Notes under the pieces: generated by a model | The model's input: the letters and a program-made list of their open reading frames with translations, nothing else | What the model was told of the DNA's origin: nothing | The model's database searches: none | Assembly: GCA_029204225.1 (NCBI GenBank) | Contig: CM055101.1 | Span: forward strand, 32,309,683 to 32,373,682 | Direction: 5' to 3' | DNA length: 64,000 nt | From: Diphasiastrum complanatum | Lineage: Eukaryota; Streptophyta; Lycopodiopsida; Lycopodiales; Lycopodiaceae | Program-made: the position numbers and the translations under genes | Shown: positions 1 to 9,394 of the stretch, piece after piece | How positions within the stretch are numbered: position 1 is the stretch's first letter | Layout of the letters: each line of letters starts with the position of its first letter

Positions 1-485
1 GCGTCAGATCCCTCATCTTCTTTCCTGATAACATCTTCCATAGCTTCTTGCAGAGTAGCGTACTGCTCTCGTCGTTTCAGTTCTCTTCTGATGCTTCGTG
101 GTAGTCTGGCTAGGAACCACATGATCACCGCGTGATCGGGAATTAGGACTGCACTACACTCACATCGTAAGTGTTTGACCCGCTCAATATAGTCCCTGAC
201 TCTTTCTCGTTTTCCCATCTTGACTTTGCTCAGCAGGAGGAACGAGTCTTCCAGAAACTTTCTTGGTTTAAAGCGCGTAATGAGAGCCGCTTTAACCGCT
301 TCCCAAGTAGATTTTTCTTCCTCTGACAGGTTGAAAAACCAATCCTGAGCCACTGCCAATAAGGACATGGTGAACAACATCAGCTTCTCCACAAGTGTCC
401 GTTCGCCGTAGATTTCACAAGCTTGCTCGTATATATGGAGGAATCGAATGAGATCTGATGATCCGTCGTATTTTGGTATTTCCAT
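1..485 (-). CDS. Gypsy retrotransposon gag, 5' part, running off the window edge
   Basis: This minus-strand frame is open from an ATG at 485-483 to the window edge, about 161 codons. An in-frame stop lies about 40 nt upstream of the ATG. The translation reads as the Retrotrans_gag domain: PKYDGSSDLIRFLHIYEQ near the start, LLAVAQDWFFNLSEEEKSTW in the middle, then TRFKPRKF and the hydrophilic motif RVRDYIERVKHLR. Gag would form the virus-like particle that packages element RNA. The LTR promoter and primer site of the same element lie upstream at 1541-2300, in the right order and strand. The visible part has no frameshift or stop, so this may be one of the younger elements here. Zinc knuckle and pol would lie outside the window. 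Confidence 0.8.
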   Translation of the reverse strand, partial: MEIPKYDGSSDLIRFLHIYEQACEIYGERTLVEKLMLFTMSLLAVAQDWFFNLSEEEKSTWEAVKAALITRFKPRKFLEDSFLLLSKVKMGKRERVRDYIERVKHLRCECSAVLIPDHAVIMWFLARLPRSIRRELKRREQYATLQEAMEDVIRKEDEGSD

Positions 486-1540
486 CCGTGGTGGTTTTTT
501 AGCTATTTTTGCAGATAAAAAATATGATATCTCTCAGATCTTTGGGAAGTAACTCTTGCAAGGCTCACAGTAGTTGGATCTGAATCAGATCTCACTATAG
601 AATTCTTTGCGAGAGTTAACTCTCGCAAGAAGTGAGAATTTCACTGTCTGCGAGAGTTCAAAACCATTTCTTTGGCTTGATCTTCACCAAATCTCAAAAC
701 TAACTCTCGCAGGCTTCATCACTGATGGAAATTATTATTTTAAAATGATTGAGAGGGTTTGCGAGAGTTCTTACTGAAAGGATTTGTTGGATCTTCACTT
801 TTTAGTGATTCTTTTGCACTTAAATCCAATTTTTTGTTCACTGGAATCAAACTAACTCTCACAAGCTCTTATGTGTCCTTGTCTCACTGAGATGGAACTT
901 CAGAATCCTCTGCGAGAGTTCTTGACCACTGGAAGTGAAAATTTTGCTGTCTGAGAGGGTTCACTGGTACTTTTCCGTCTTTTTTTTTACTAGGAACTCT
1001 CGCACAGGCACTTAGACATCAAACTAACTCTCGCAAGCTTCTCTGTGTCCTGGTCTTACTGAGATGGAACTTCAGAGAGCTTTGCGAGAGTTCTTATGAA
1101 GATTTGAATTTTTTTGGATTTTTTCAAGAGTTTTTTGAATTTTTATGATTTTTCTCTGATTTTTACAATCTGTTTGGAACTAACTCTCGCAGGCTTCTAT
1201 GTAGGTCTGGGACAGTACCCTGGAGCTGCTACCAGTCATGCAAGACTTAATTCACACTGGTTCTGGAGATATAAAAATTTGATGAGATTTTAGGCTCTTT
1301 TTCCCTCCAAAAATGTAGATTGGTGTATTTTTTGGGTTTTTTGGCTGGTTGGTTTGGGTTTTAAGCTCTTAGAGGCTATTCAGGATCTCCTCTGCCCTCT
1401 CACACCTCCTCCGCTAGTTGTGAACAGTCCAAACACAAAAAAATACAGAAAAATAACTCAAAACACCCAAAATTTACCTAAAACTACTCTAAAAAACAAG
1501 AAAATAGCTAAAATACAGCTAAACTAGTTAGTGGAAACCT
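486..1540 (-). repeat. Gypsy leader with repeated word TGCGAGAGTT
   Basis: This is the untranslated stretch between primer site and gag. It carries about ten copies of TGCGAGAGTT or its reverse complement AACTCTCGCA, exact or with one change, spaced roughly 40-100 bp apart between about 600 and 1195. Examples are at 607-628, 649-658, 758-767, 1024-1033 and 1083-1092. At 607-628 two copies meet head to head in a perfect 22-bp palindrome whose core is TGCGAGAGTTAACTCTCGCA. No ORF is credible here. Confidence 0.65.
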
Positions 1541-1559
1541 ATCCCCGGCAACGGCGCCA
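1541..1559 (-). promoter_or_regulatory. Primer binding site for tRNA-Asp
   Basis: The minus strand reads TGGCGCCGTTGCCGGGGAT. This is complementary to the last 19 nt, with CCA, of plant tRNA-Asp(GUC) as I remember that tRNA. One base separates it from the inner LTR end (TG of TGTAGGGTC at 1561 on the plus strand, i.e. ..CA on the element strand). The position, LTR then PBS then leader then gag, is what a Gypsy element needs to start minus-strand DNA synthesis. Confidence 0.9.
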
Positions 1560-1773
1560 CTGTAGGGTCGAAGATCTAGCGTAGTATAGCCCTCCCGCCT
1601 GTCAACAAGGGTTAGATCACTGGATGGGCACCTAACTATGCATAGATGCTATTTTTAGTTAGTTTCCTACTTTCTCCCTTAACTCTATTCACCACTAACA
1701 CTACCCTCCTTTAACTCTACTCCTCTACACTAACATTCATCATGCTTTTGGGTGAAGGGAAATATGATAGACA

Positions 1774-1775
<2 letters not shown>

Positions 1776-1839
<64 letters not shown>
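1776..1839. repeat. (GA)n microsatellite, about 64 bp
   Basis: An uninterrupted GA run on the plus strand, CT on the element strand. It lies in the transcribed part of the Gypsy LTR, downstream of the TATA box. Confidence 0.97.
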
Positions 1840-1842
<3 letters not shown>

Positions 1843-2047
1843 AATGGAGGTTAGCTCAAATGCTCAATCATTGCTTATGGAAAAACCTTAACTAATCACA
1901 AACAAAAAGCATGGAAGAAATGAAAATAACAAGCAAACACAACAATAGCTTAAGCAAGATTGATTAGCAAATGAGGATGCTTGAGCTCTCAAAATAGTAG
2001 GGTCTCCTCCTCTCTATTAAGCATGCAAATAGTGTACAAATGGTGCC

Positions 2048-2055
2048 TTTTTATA
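2048..2055 (-). promoter_or_regulatory. TATA box of the Gypsy LTR promoter
   Basis: TATAAAAA on the minus strand lies about 30 bp downstream of an inverted ATTGG (CCAAT box, 2086-2090). About 490 bp separate it from the LTR-PBS junction. This is a standard LTR promoter arrangement. Confidence 0.6.
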
Positions 2056-2300
2056 AAATGGGGAAGGCCCTTGCTCCTCAATCCTATTGGCTAATATTCA
2101 CATTGATCCTATCCATTTATCTTGGACCCAACTTGATCCAAGGGTCCACAAAAATACATTGGAAATCACAAGATTCATGTGAGTCCAAAATTGGACCCAA
2201 CTCTAAAAAGTAAACTCTAAGTTTAAAATTGACTTTGGGCCTCAAGTTTTATTTTAACTACAAAGGCCCAAGTCTATTTTATATTATTTACACTTTGGCT

Positions 2301-3426
2301 TGCGTGCTCATTGGGCCATGGGCTTATACGCGCAGGATGCCATGCTCTCACAACACATTTTATTGAATGATTTTATTTATTTACACTTTGTCGGGAATAC
2401 GCCCAACAAGCTCAAATTTTGGACTTCAATATTTGTTGAAAACATTGTCCAGAGGGCGAACCCAGACCATGAACCTTGCTTTCAAAAACTAATCTCAAAG
2501 TTCTAGACATTTTTGCCTCTACAAACTCAACAGACTCAACAGTAACTCATTTTGGCTCGCCTCCTTCATCATTGACAGATCATATTGAGGCCAATACACT
2601 GCCTAGTGGGCGAACTCAGATCCCAAGAATCCAGCACTTTACATTGGAAAGTGTGAAAATCTTGATTTAATTTCACTTGTGTTTTACAAACTGTACTCAA
2701 GGAGAGTACAAACTCCATCAAATCATTCCCCAAGTGCAAGTCAAAAGTCAGATCTGTACTTTCCCAAATCTATACCAGCCTGCCAAGTGTGATTGAGATC
2801 TGTACATTCCCAAAGTGTCTTTTCTCGCTACTCTCTGAAAAATTAGATTCGCATGTATGCATGATGCATTCCCCAATTGAGATGAGCTTAACTTGATCTA
2901 GGTGAACCTAAACTCCCAAAGGATCAGCCAGAAAGCTGCATATTCCCAAAATACACTTTTTGACCTACAAGCTTTAATTTTCAAGATCTAGGTTCGCCAA
3001 ATTTAGATCTAAGAGATTGATATAGAACTTCAAATCCCCAAGAGGGCGAACATGATCTCCCAAGAGATCTTCCGATCTTGCCATTTTTCACTCCCAGCAC
3101 CCTACATTCCCAAAACCACTCCAAGTTCTCAAAATTGGCCATGTGAGCTTGCCACCAGGTATTCACACTCATCCATCCAACCTTTATCATTGGCCAAATT
3201 GGAGAATCTGAATTCCCAACCCATCTCCCACCATCAAACCTTTTTGATTCTATCAAGTATAGCACCTCCAATTGATGGCTTATTAGGAATGTTTTTTTTT
3301 TTTTTTTTTTCCGGGAGAGTGTCACTTTTTTTCAATGGTGACATTCCCTTTATGTAGTCCTGCCTCTAAAAAGACTTTTTCCAACATCTTAATAATTGCT
3401 TTAGCCAGAGACTCCAGTTTTGTATT
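2301..3426. other. Non-coding, retrotransposon-like stretch with GGGCGAAC words
   Basis: I see no gene here. GGGCGAAC occurs at 2454-2461, 2608-2615 and 3044-3051, with an inverted GTTCGCC at 2992-2998. The style matches the repeated-word leader at 486-1540 but the word differs, so it may be the leader or LTR flank of another element. A T-run of about 20 bases lies at 3292-3311. The short ORFs on both strands have no family signal. Confidence 0.35.
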
Positions 3427-4211
3427 CTATGCAAGAAGAATATGCAAATAAATTAATTTTTCAATAATACGAATCTCAACATGTAATGTGCATATGTGAA
3501 CATTTTTTAATGGAATTGGCAAAACACTTTTCATATTTGGATCTTTTGCTTCTCGTGTTGGGCCAGTGATTGGTTGTCCCAAATTCATATTGTAGCAATC
3601 TTTCATACAATAAAGACATGAATGCTTTGATGTTGTTCTATAAGAGACATTATACATACATTTCAATGATTTCAAATCCCCTGCAAAGTGCCATTGAATT
3701 TGAAAACTTCCATGGTTTTCGACTATAAATTTTCCACCCTCCAAATGTCTATTTATAATCTCGACATAATTTGTTCGTAAAAATATCCATGAAAGTATTT
3801 TATGGTCCTCTTTCAAGACCTGTAAAGAAGCAAGTAATGCATGACATGTTAATAAAAAATGGCAATGTATGAAATGTTAATAATGATACTTAAAAAAGTA
3901 TATCTGGAATGTCGCCAACCATCATATGTGATTTTTCGATTGAACACTAAACGTTCGATCATTGGTATCTGAAATTTTGTTCATCAAAATGACATTCACT
4001 CAATCCAGCTTTTGACCTTTGATAATTTCGAATTCACAATAATTATCTGTCCATTTACTTGATGTTCTTCTAATTTATAAAATCGAATAATGTATTTTAG
4101 AACATTTTGAATATCAAGAAAGATATTATTGCAATCGTTGTAATTGAGCTCACCATATTCTGATTCGTATAAATCAATTATATGAAGTGGTTGGCCAACT
4201 GCTTTGAACAT
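3427..4211 (-). pseudogene. Transposase-like remnant, family uncertain
   Basis: The minus strand has two open segments, 4211-3996 and 3816-3427. Between them another frame reads IERLVFNRKITYDGWRHSRY, followed by an interval of about 70 nt starting GTATCATT and ending TTCTTTACAG just before the second segment. The second segment contains HGSFQIQWHFAGDLKSLKCM and then SKHSCLYCMKD, a Cys-x2-Cys pair after a W/GDLK motif. That arrangement is found in several DDE-type transposases, but I cannot name the family. The frame changes between segments, so the copy looks broken. It may instead be an unknown host gene; confidence in any function is low. Confidence 0.3.
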
Positions 4212-6648
4212 TTCGTCATTATAATAATTTCTTGCTAATCTTATCGATATGGACGAGGAAGATAAAATTTTTTAACCATCACTTGAGAAAAGACTTCTTT
4301 AACTATTCTAAAAAAAGTAGAATAAGCATTTCTGCTAATTCTCGAATCATCATTGTTGAAAACTACAATACGTAAATGCTTCAAATTACAATAAGTCAAA
4401 CTGAATAGATCTAGCATACCTTAAATTTGTAATGTCTATGTCGTGCTAGAAAATCGTCTCGCCTCATATTTCACTGTAAGCAGACAAAGATTTCAAAAGT
4501 GCTCACTGCTTCAGTTTTTGCAGTGAGCATACCAAGATTTACCATGATATTCTTAAAGCTCTAGCCCCGAATTTTGAAACGAGCATGCAGAGAAGTTATT
4601 ACATCTCATGCTTAACTAATTAATGTCTGAAATTAACCATAGCAGTTAAACGTCGGGCAAGGCCGAAAACTCGAGAACCAGCGACAAAAAATTACCGGTT
4701 CGCATTCTCTCTCTAAAGTGAAATTTCTTAAAGGGCCCATTTTGAGCCCATATTTCTCCTAATGGCGAAGCAAAAAGATTTACAAAAGAGCTTGCAAAGA
4801 TTCATGGAAAGAAGATCACCTCACAATGTTTACTAGCAAATTCTGAGGTTTTTGTGAAGAGAATTGATTGGGATAAAAAGCCTGATTCAGAAATTGCATG
4901 TATTGATTTGCAATGTGAATTAACGGCCCATATAACCAACGATTAATGGCCAAGCAAAATCAGCCTATGTTAGCAGCAATCAATAGGCCTCAAATACAAT
5001 GTCCTTTTGGTTGTAAACAGAATTTTTTGTGGGGAGGTATGTGGACAACGATCTACAAGCATATATAAATATACAGCTGCTTGCTTCTGGTCAGTGAATT
5101 TTAGATTATGAAATACCTTTTCAGACCAGAGAACCATAGGGCAAATAGATGCCTTAAAATTCAGCAACTAATAGGAAAGAAAATATGATATTTATTATCC
5201 CACGACCCAATGATGGATAGGTAGAAAATTAATCCCCCTGTATAGCGATCTACAAGCACTTATTCACCTCCCAAGGCAGTGACGATGGGGCACGTTTTTA
5301 AGGCCTGCTGTAAGAAGGGTTCTTCTAAGCCTTGAAAGAATAGACAAAACCATCTCTTTTCCAACGATCTACTAGTGTCTAGAACAAACTCCTATTTCTG
5401 ATATCGAGCTGTGACTGGGCTACCAATTCACAAGTGCCCGAACCAGTCAATAGCCTTTGTTTGGCTGTAAAGCCAATGATTGGTAGCAAAGATAATTTAT
5501 GGTTTTTTTGGCCCACAATGAACAACTTTTAAGAAGCAATATCTGAAGTATGACAACGATGGACAAGCAGGTTTAACCTTGCAGACCTGCGATTGACAGG
5601 CAGGAAAATAGCTAGCAATCCAACAATTCACAGGAGTCTAGGCTCTAGAAATGTCTTAACAGATCACTTCACATATGTGGCTTGATAGAGTATTAATTCT
5701 ACCCACAGACCTGCAATTTTCAAACAAGTAGATGCCATTCCCAACAGTGACCAGCATGGTTATGAAATGTGGTCATTAAAAGCGTTGTTAAGCAAAGTTG
5801 CTAGCAACATGTCATTGACTACCTCTTGAGTCCTTTGTCATTGAACGACAGGCCAACAAATGGGCTCCTTGACTATGATGGACAGAGCTCACAAATCCGC
5901 TGACTTGCACAGGAATCGTTGGCATCAGGCTTGCTGCTTAGCAAATCAACAACTAGATGGACCGCAGACGCCCAGCCAATCCTTAAACACAAACACAAAC
6001 ACAAGAGGGACTAGGGATAGCCAGACTAGAAAACCTATCCACAAGGCTGGAAGAATTGCTAACAGAGAGTCTGCCTACAGACTATAGTAGAGAAGGCTAT
6101 TTGTGCTGCAATGATCCTCAAAAAACAATGGCGCTCGATTTGATCTTGCCTTAAAATGTGATGCCTTTTTTCAATTTGCAACTCTCAAGAGTTCTCTAGA
6201 GTCTACATGGATGACGAAATTATAGACGGTTGACTGGCTGTATAATTAGACTTCCAACAATTATTTGAACAAGCAAGGAATTACTTTATGAGCAAGCGAA
6301 CCGCGTGTATTTCGTTTCATGACAGATCGATTGGGTGGTCACGCTAACGCTTTACCGAAGAGTACTGCCAGAATTTCTACATGCTCAAACTTTGGTGACA
6401 AAGGTAACAATGGCGAATTTACCTCCGAGGTTCAATGCAAAAGTAAAGATTGTCACAAGCACTTTGATTTATTCATTAGAAAACATTTGGCCTTTGAAAG
6501 GGCCCTATAAGGATTGCCACGTAGGATGACAATTTCTTAACAATGTAAAATACTAAAACAAAATCTTTTTCTGCCCGCAGTCCTGCCCACATAGTCTTCG
6601 ATGGTTAGCTATTATGTGCCTAGTATAGTCTGTGGCTGAAAATAATCA
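4212..6648. other. No gene recognised; weak dispersed repeat words
   Basis: The word CGATCTACAAGC or a variant recurs at 5049-5060, 5246-5257, 5365-5375 and 5557-5568. A plus-strand stretch at about 4764-4948 is open for roughly 60 codons (with FTKELAKIHGKKITSQCL) but lacks recognisable family features. A second short open stretch lies at 5860-6087. I assign no function. Confidence 0.3.
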
Positions 6649-7015
6649 TAACTTTTGAACGACAGCTCGCATTGAGACGATTACGATGCCATTAGGAAAC
6701 CCTCGACGAGAGCTTTTCAACGACACCCAACATGACCCAGTTCCGAGCTACTGTTAAGAAGTTATGGCCAGTCAAAGTTTTGGTCGGTCAACACTGGTCA
6801 ACCCGATATCTCTTTCAAGCGCAGTTGACCAGTTTGACCGGCGCTTGAAAGAGATACCAGGTTGACCAAGTGTTGACTGACCAAAACTTTGATTGGCCAT
6901 AACTTCTTAACAGTAGCTCGGAACTGGGTCATGTTGGGTGTCGTTGAAAAGCTCTCGTCAAGGGCTTTCTAATGGCATCGTAATCGTCTCAATCCGAGCT
7001 ATCGTTCAAAAGTTA
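6649..7015. repeat. Long hairpin: 174-bp arms, 18-bp loop
   Basis: 6649-6822 and 6841-7015 are reverse complements at about 95% identity by eye, roughly nine differences and one indel, around loop 6823-6840. The outer ends are TAACTTTTGAAC and GTTCAAAAGTTA; the inner ends are TATCTCTTTCAAGCGC and its complement. A transcript would fold into a long near-perfect duplex. It could be a foldback element or a small-RNA source. It is not a coding region. Confidence 0.93.
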
Positions 7016-7215
7016 CACTATTTTTTTTGCTAAGTTGCATACTATACTACAAATAAAATGGCTTATTTACGGGCTGCCCCCGACGCAAAATTACAGTTCT
7101 TGTAAAAAAAAAAGAAAATCAATTTGAAGGGGCTACGTTACGTAGATTTCAAATTTGACTGTTTTGATTGGACCATATGAAAGAAACTTTTGAGAAAAAA
7201 ATAAAAAGAATTTTT
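7016..7215. repeat. Dispersed repeat, second copy near 24240-24400
   Basis: Starting right at the hairpin end, this segment shares its order of words with 24240-24400: AGTTA.ACTATTTTTT, a diverged middle, then TACGTAGATTTCAAATTTGA and a stretch rich in AAAAAGAA. The exact ends are not clear, and neither copy codes for a recognisable protein. Confidence 0.7.
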
Positions 7216-9394
7216 TTGAAAGGCCCCTTTTGTGTTCAAATTTTCTCTAATGGAAATTGTTGATGTAATAATAAGCGGATTAGCAAAGATAGAAGCAGGT
7301 GTATCATAAATAAATTGGCAGGGGACAAAAGCAGGGATGTCATAATCAGATGAATGGGGAAGGTTCGAAGAATCGAATGGGTGAGGGGAAAAGCTAGAAG
7401 AGTTCTCAATTACCGTCAGGCTCGCAACTCTCAGCAGAGCACATTCTTCCATGTTTTTGGCAAAGAGATTACTTTTAAAAAGCAATCCAACAGGTACCTG
7501 ATCTGAAATTTACTATCCAAATGTTTGTGTGAAGGCAAATCCTAAACAGAGGTAAGCAAATATAAAATCGGATTGCAGCTGCAAAGAAAATATGTATTTG
7601 CTACTGTACATAGAATTCCATACCAAATATTGAAAGGTACAGCAAAACTCACAGCTGGAAGACACTATCAACGATGTGATTTGAATGGGGTACACGTTCA
7701 CGCAGTCTCCACCGCCCAAGGAGAGCTCCATTGACGCTGATTTGAGCACAACAAAATCCCAAACCACCACAGCCTCACCCAGACTCATTCACATTCTTGC
7801 AGTTTGCAACGAACAAGCAGAAGTTCACTGGCGCTGATTTGAACACAGCTTTGCTGGCACTGATTTGAACACAACAAAAACCGAACCACCAGAGCTTCTT
7901 TGATATCGAAGAACAACAAAAGAAACAGCTGATTGTCATAACACTGTCAAGAATCAAAATCCCTCAAAAAACAGCCCATCACGCCCATGTTACCCAGAGA
8001 CTGTGGCATGCAGTGACAACGGCCACCCACGTGAAGATGAAAAACGGAAACCCAGAATCTAAAATCAGAACAAATCTGAACCCACGTGTCAACCTCCCCA
8101 TCTTCAAAGTTTCAAACAGCCCCAAATCCCAAAAGAAAAATATTTTAACAAAACTCAAAAAAAGAAAAAGCAAAAGGTAGCAAAAACCCTAGAAAAATAG
8201 GCAATTGATTTTTAAATGCCAGATGTCATACTCACAAAAGCCAGGGAATAAAAAAAAGTATCTGCACACCATCAATGATGGACGCTTATTAGAATCCATC
8301 TCCTGTGTGTTGGAGCTACCAACACAACCATCATACGTGATCAAGCTTCTGGTGATACTGATGTCCCATACCACCCACACCACCTGTACCACATGGTATA
8401 ATATTGTCTTGGCAATGCATATGTACTCAAACCATCCACCTCTCCTCAACCAGATAGAATGAATGCATTGGAGACTTCTTACCCATATATATAGTACAAG
8501 TAGGCCTAGACTACATAAGTACATATAAAAACATGTGTGTGTATGTATAGGCATGGGTATCACTAGTATCAAGCAAATTAGGTGAACTTGTAGTTTTCTT
8601 TCTAATAAACGAGCAAAAACATGTTATTGATACATATAAGAAAAATTTGTATATATTCATATACATGAACACATGTACATGCATTAATATGAAAATATTA
8701 TACGCATGGAATTTTCCAAGAATATTTCGCTAATAAAACATCAAAAAACATTTGCAAGTCATAGAACGTAAATCCAAAGGCGCATTTCTTCATCATAAAA
8801 ACTTTTGTGTACCCTTTAGTGCCTTGTCAAATATGCGAAACAGTAGTAATACCTTGAGGCAAGAATGCTACCGTTGTAAGAGGCCCATGACAAGTTTAGA
8901 TTGCTTCTAGGAATATGTTGACTTCAATTGGGGCTAGACATGATCTTTGAGGGAGACCTATATTCTTAATGCACTGGGAGTGTTGGACTTAATGTTGGTA
9001 CATATTTGTGTTTCAACTTCCACATGGATGTAAACATTTGCAACTTATGCAAATAGCTTGATCAGAAGAAGCTAAACAGTATTTTTTTTTACATGTAACT
9101 GGACAAAGCATAACAATCATATATCTAAGCTTAGCACAAAAGACTTGTGATATGACAGAATGTTGCCACATTATTTGGTGATCCCAAAACGTGTTGTTAG
9201 TTAATATTGCACAAATCACTAGAAAGTGAACATCGTTTCTTGAAAGAATTTGGTGGTAACCCAAAATAATTGCTTCCAATCATATGATGCATGCCTCACT
9301 TGAAACATGTTGCCTCTTTGCAGTGTTGATTAATAATGTACAAGTTCGTAAAGATTATAATCTCATTTTAATCTCGTGTTGCAGATGGACAGGG
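7216..9394. other. AT-rich intergenic stretch, no gene recognised
   Basis: Several short ORFs lie on both strands, but none has a domain signal and they overlap one another. Runs of ATACATGTACATG-like alternating sequence occur near 8640-8690. The end nearest 9394 is probably the 3' flank of the PPR gene. Confidence 0.3.

Larger units (their letters stand above)
1561..2300 (-). mobile_element. 5' LTR of the minus-strand Gypsy element (outer boundary uncertain)
   Basis: The inner end at 1561 is fixed by the adjoining primer site. On the element strand, U3 contains a CCAAT box (2086-2090), then a TATA box TATAAAAA (2048-2055), so transcription should start near 2020. A long CT tract (1776-1839) lies in the transcribed part. 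A piece resembling the D and anticodon arms of tRNA-Asp sits at 1581-1610, just inside the LTR end. I could not find the outer TG end; 2300 is only an estimate. Confidence 0.65.

Noticed and set aside
600-1200. CRISPR array
   Set aside because: The repeated words are short, occur on both strands and have irregular spacing; no cas-like gene is near, and the context is a plant Gypsy leader.
1541-1610. A functional tRNA-Asp gene
   Set aside because: The tRNA-like parts are in permuted order and incomplete; the 3' end lies before the D and anticodon arms, so no cloverleaf forms.
3052-3357. Overlapping ORFs of 101 (plus) and 114 (minus) codons
   Set aside because: Both depend on the T-run at 3292-3311 and neither resembles a protein family.
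7138-8572. A chain of five minus ORFs (60-127 codons)
   Set aside because: They do not join by plausible splice sites into a recognisable protein, and opposite-strand ORFs are equally long.
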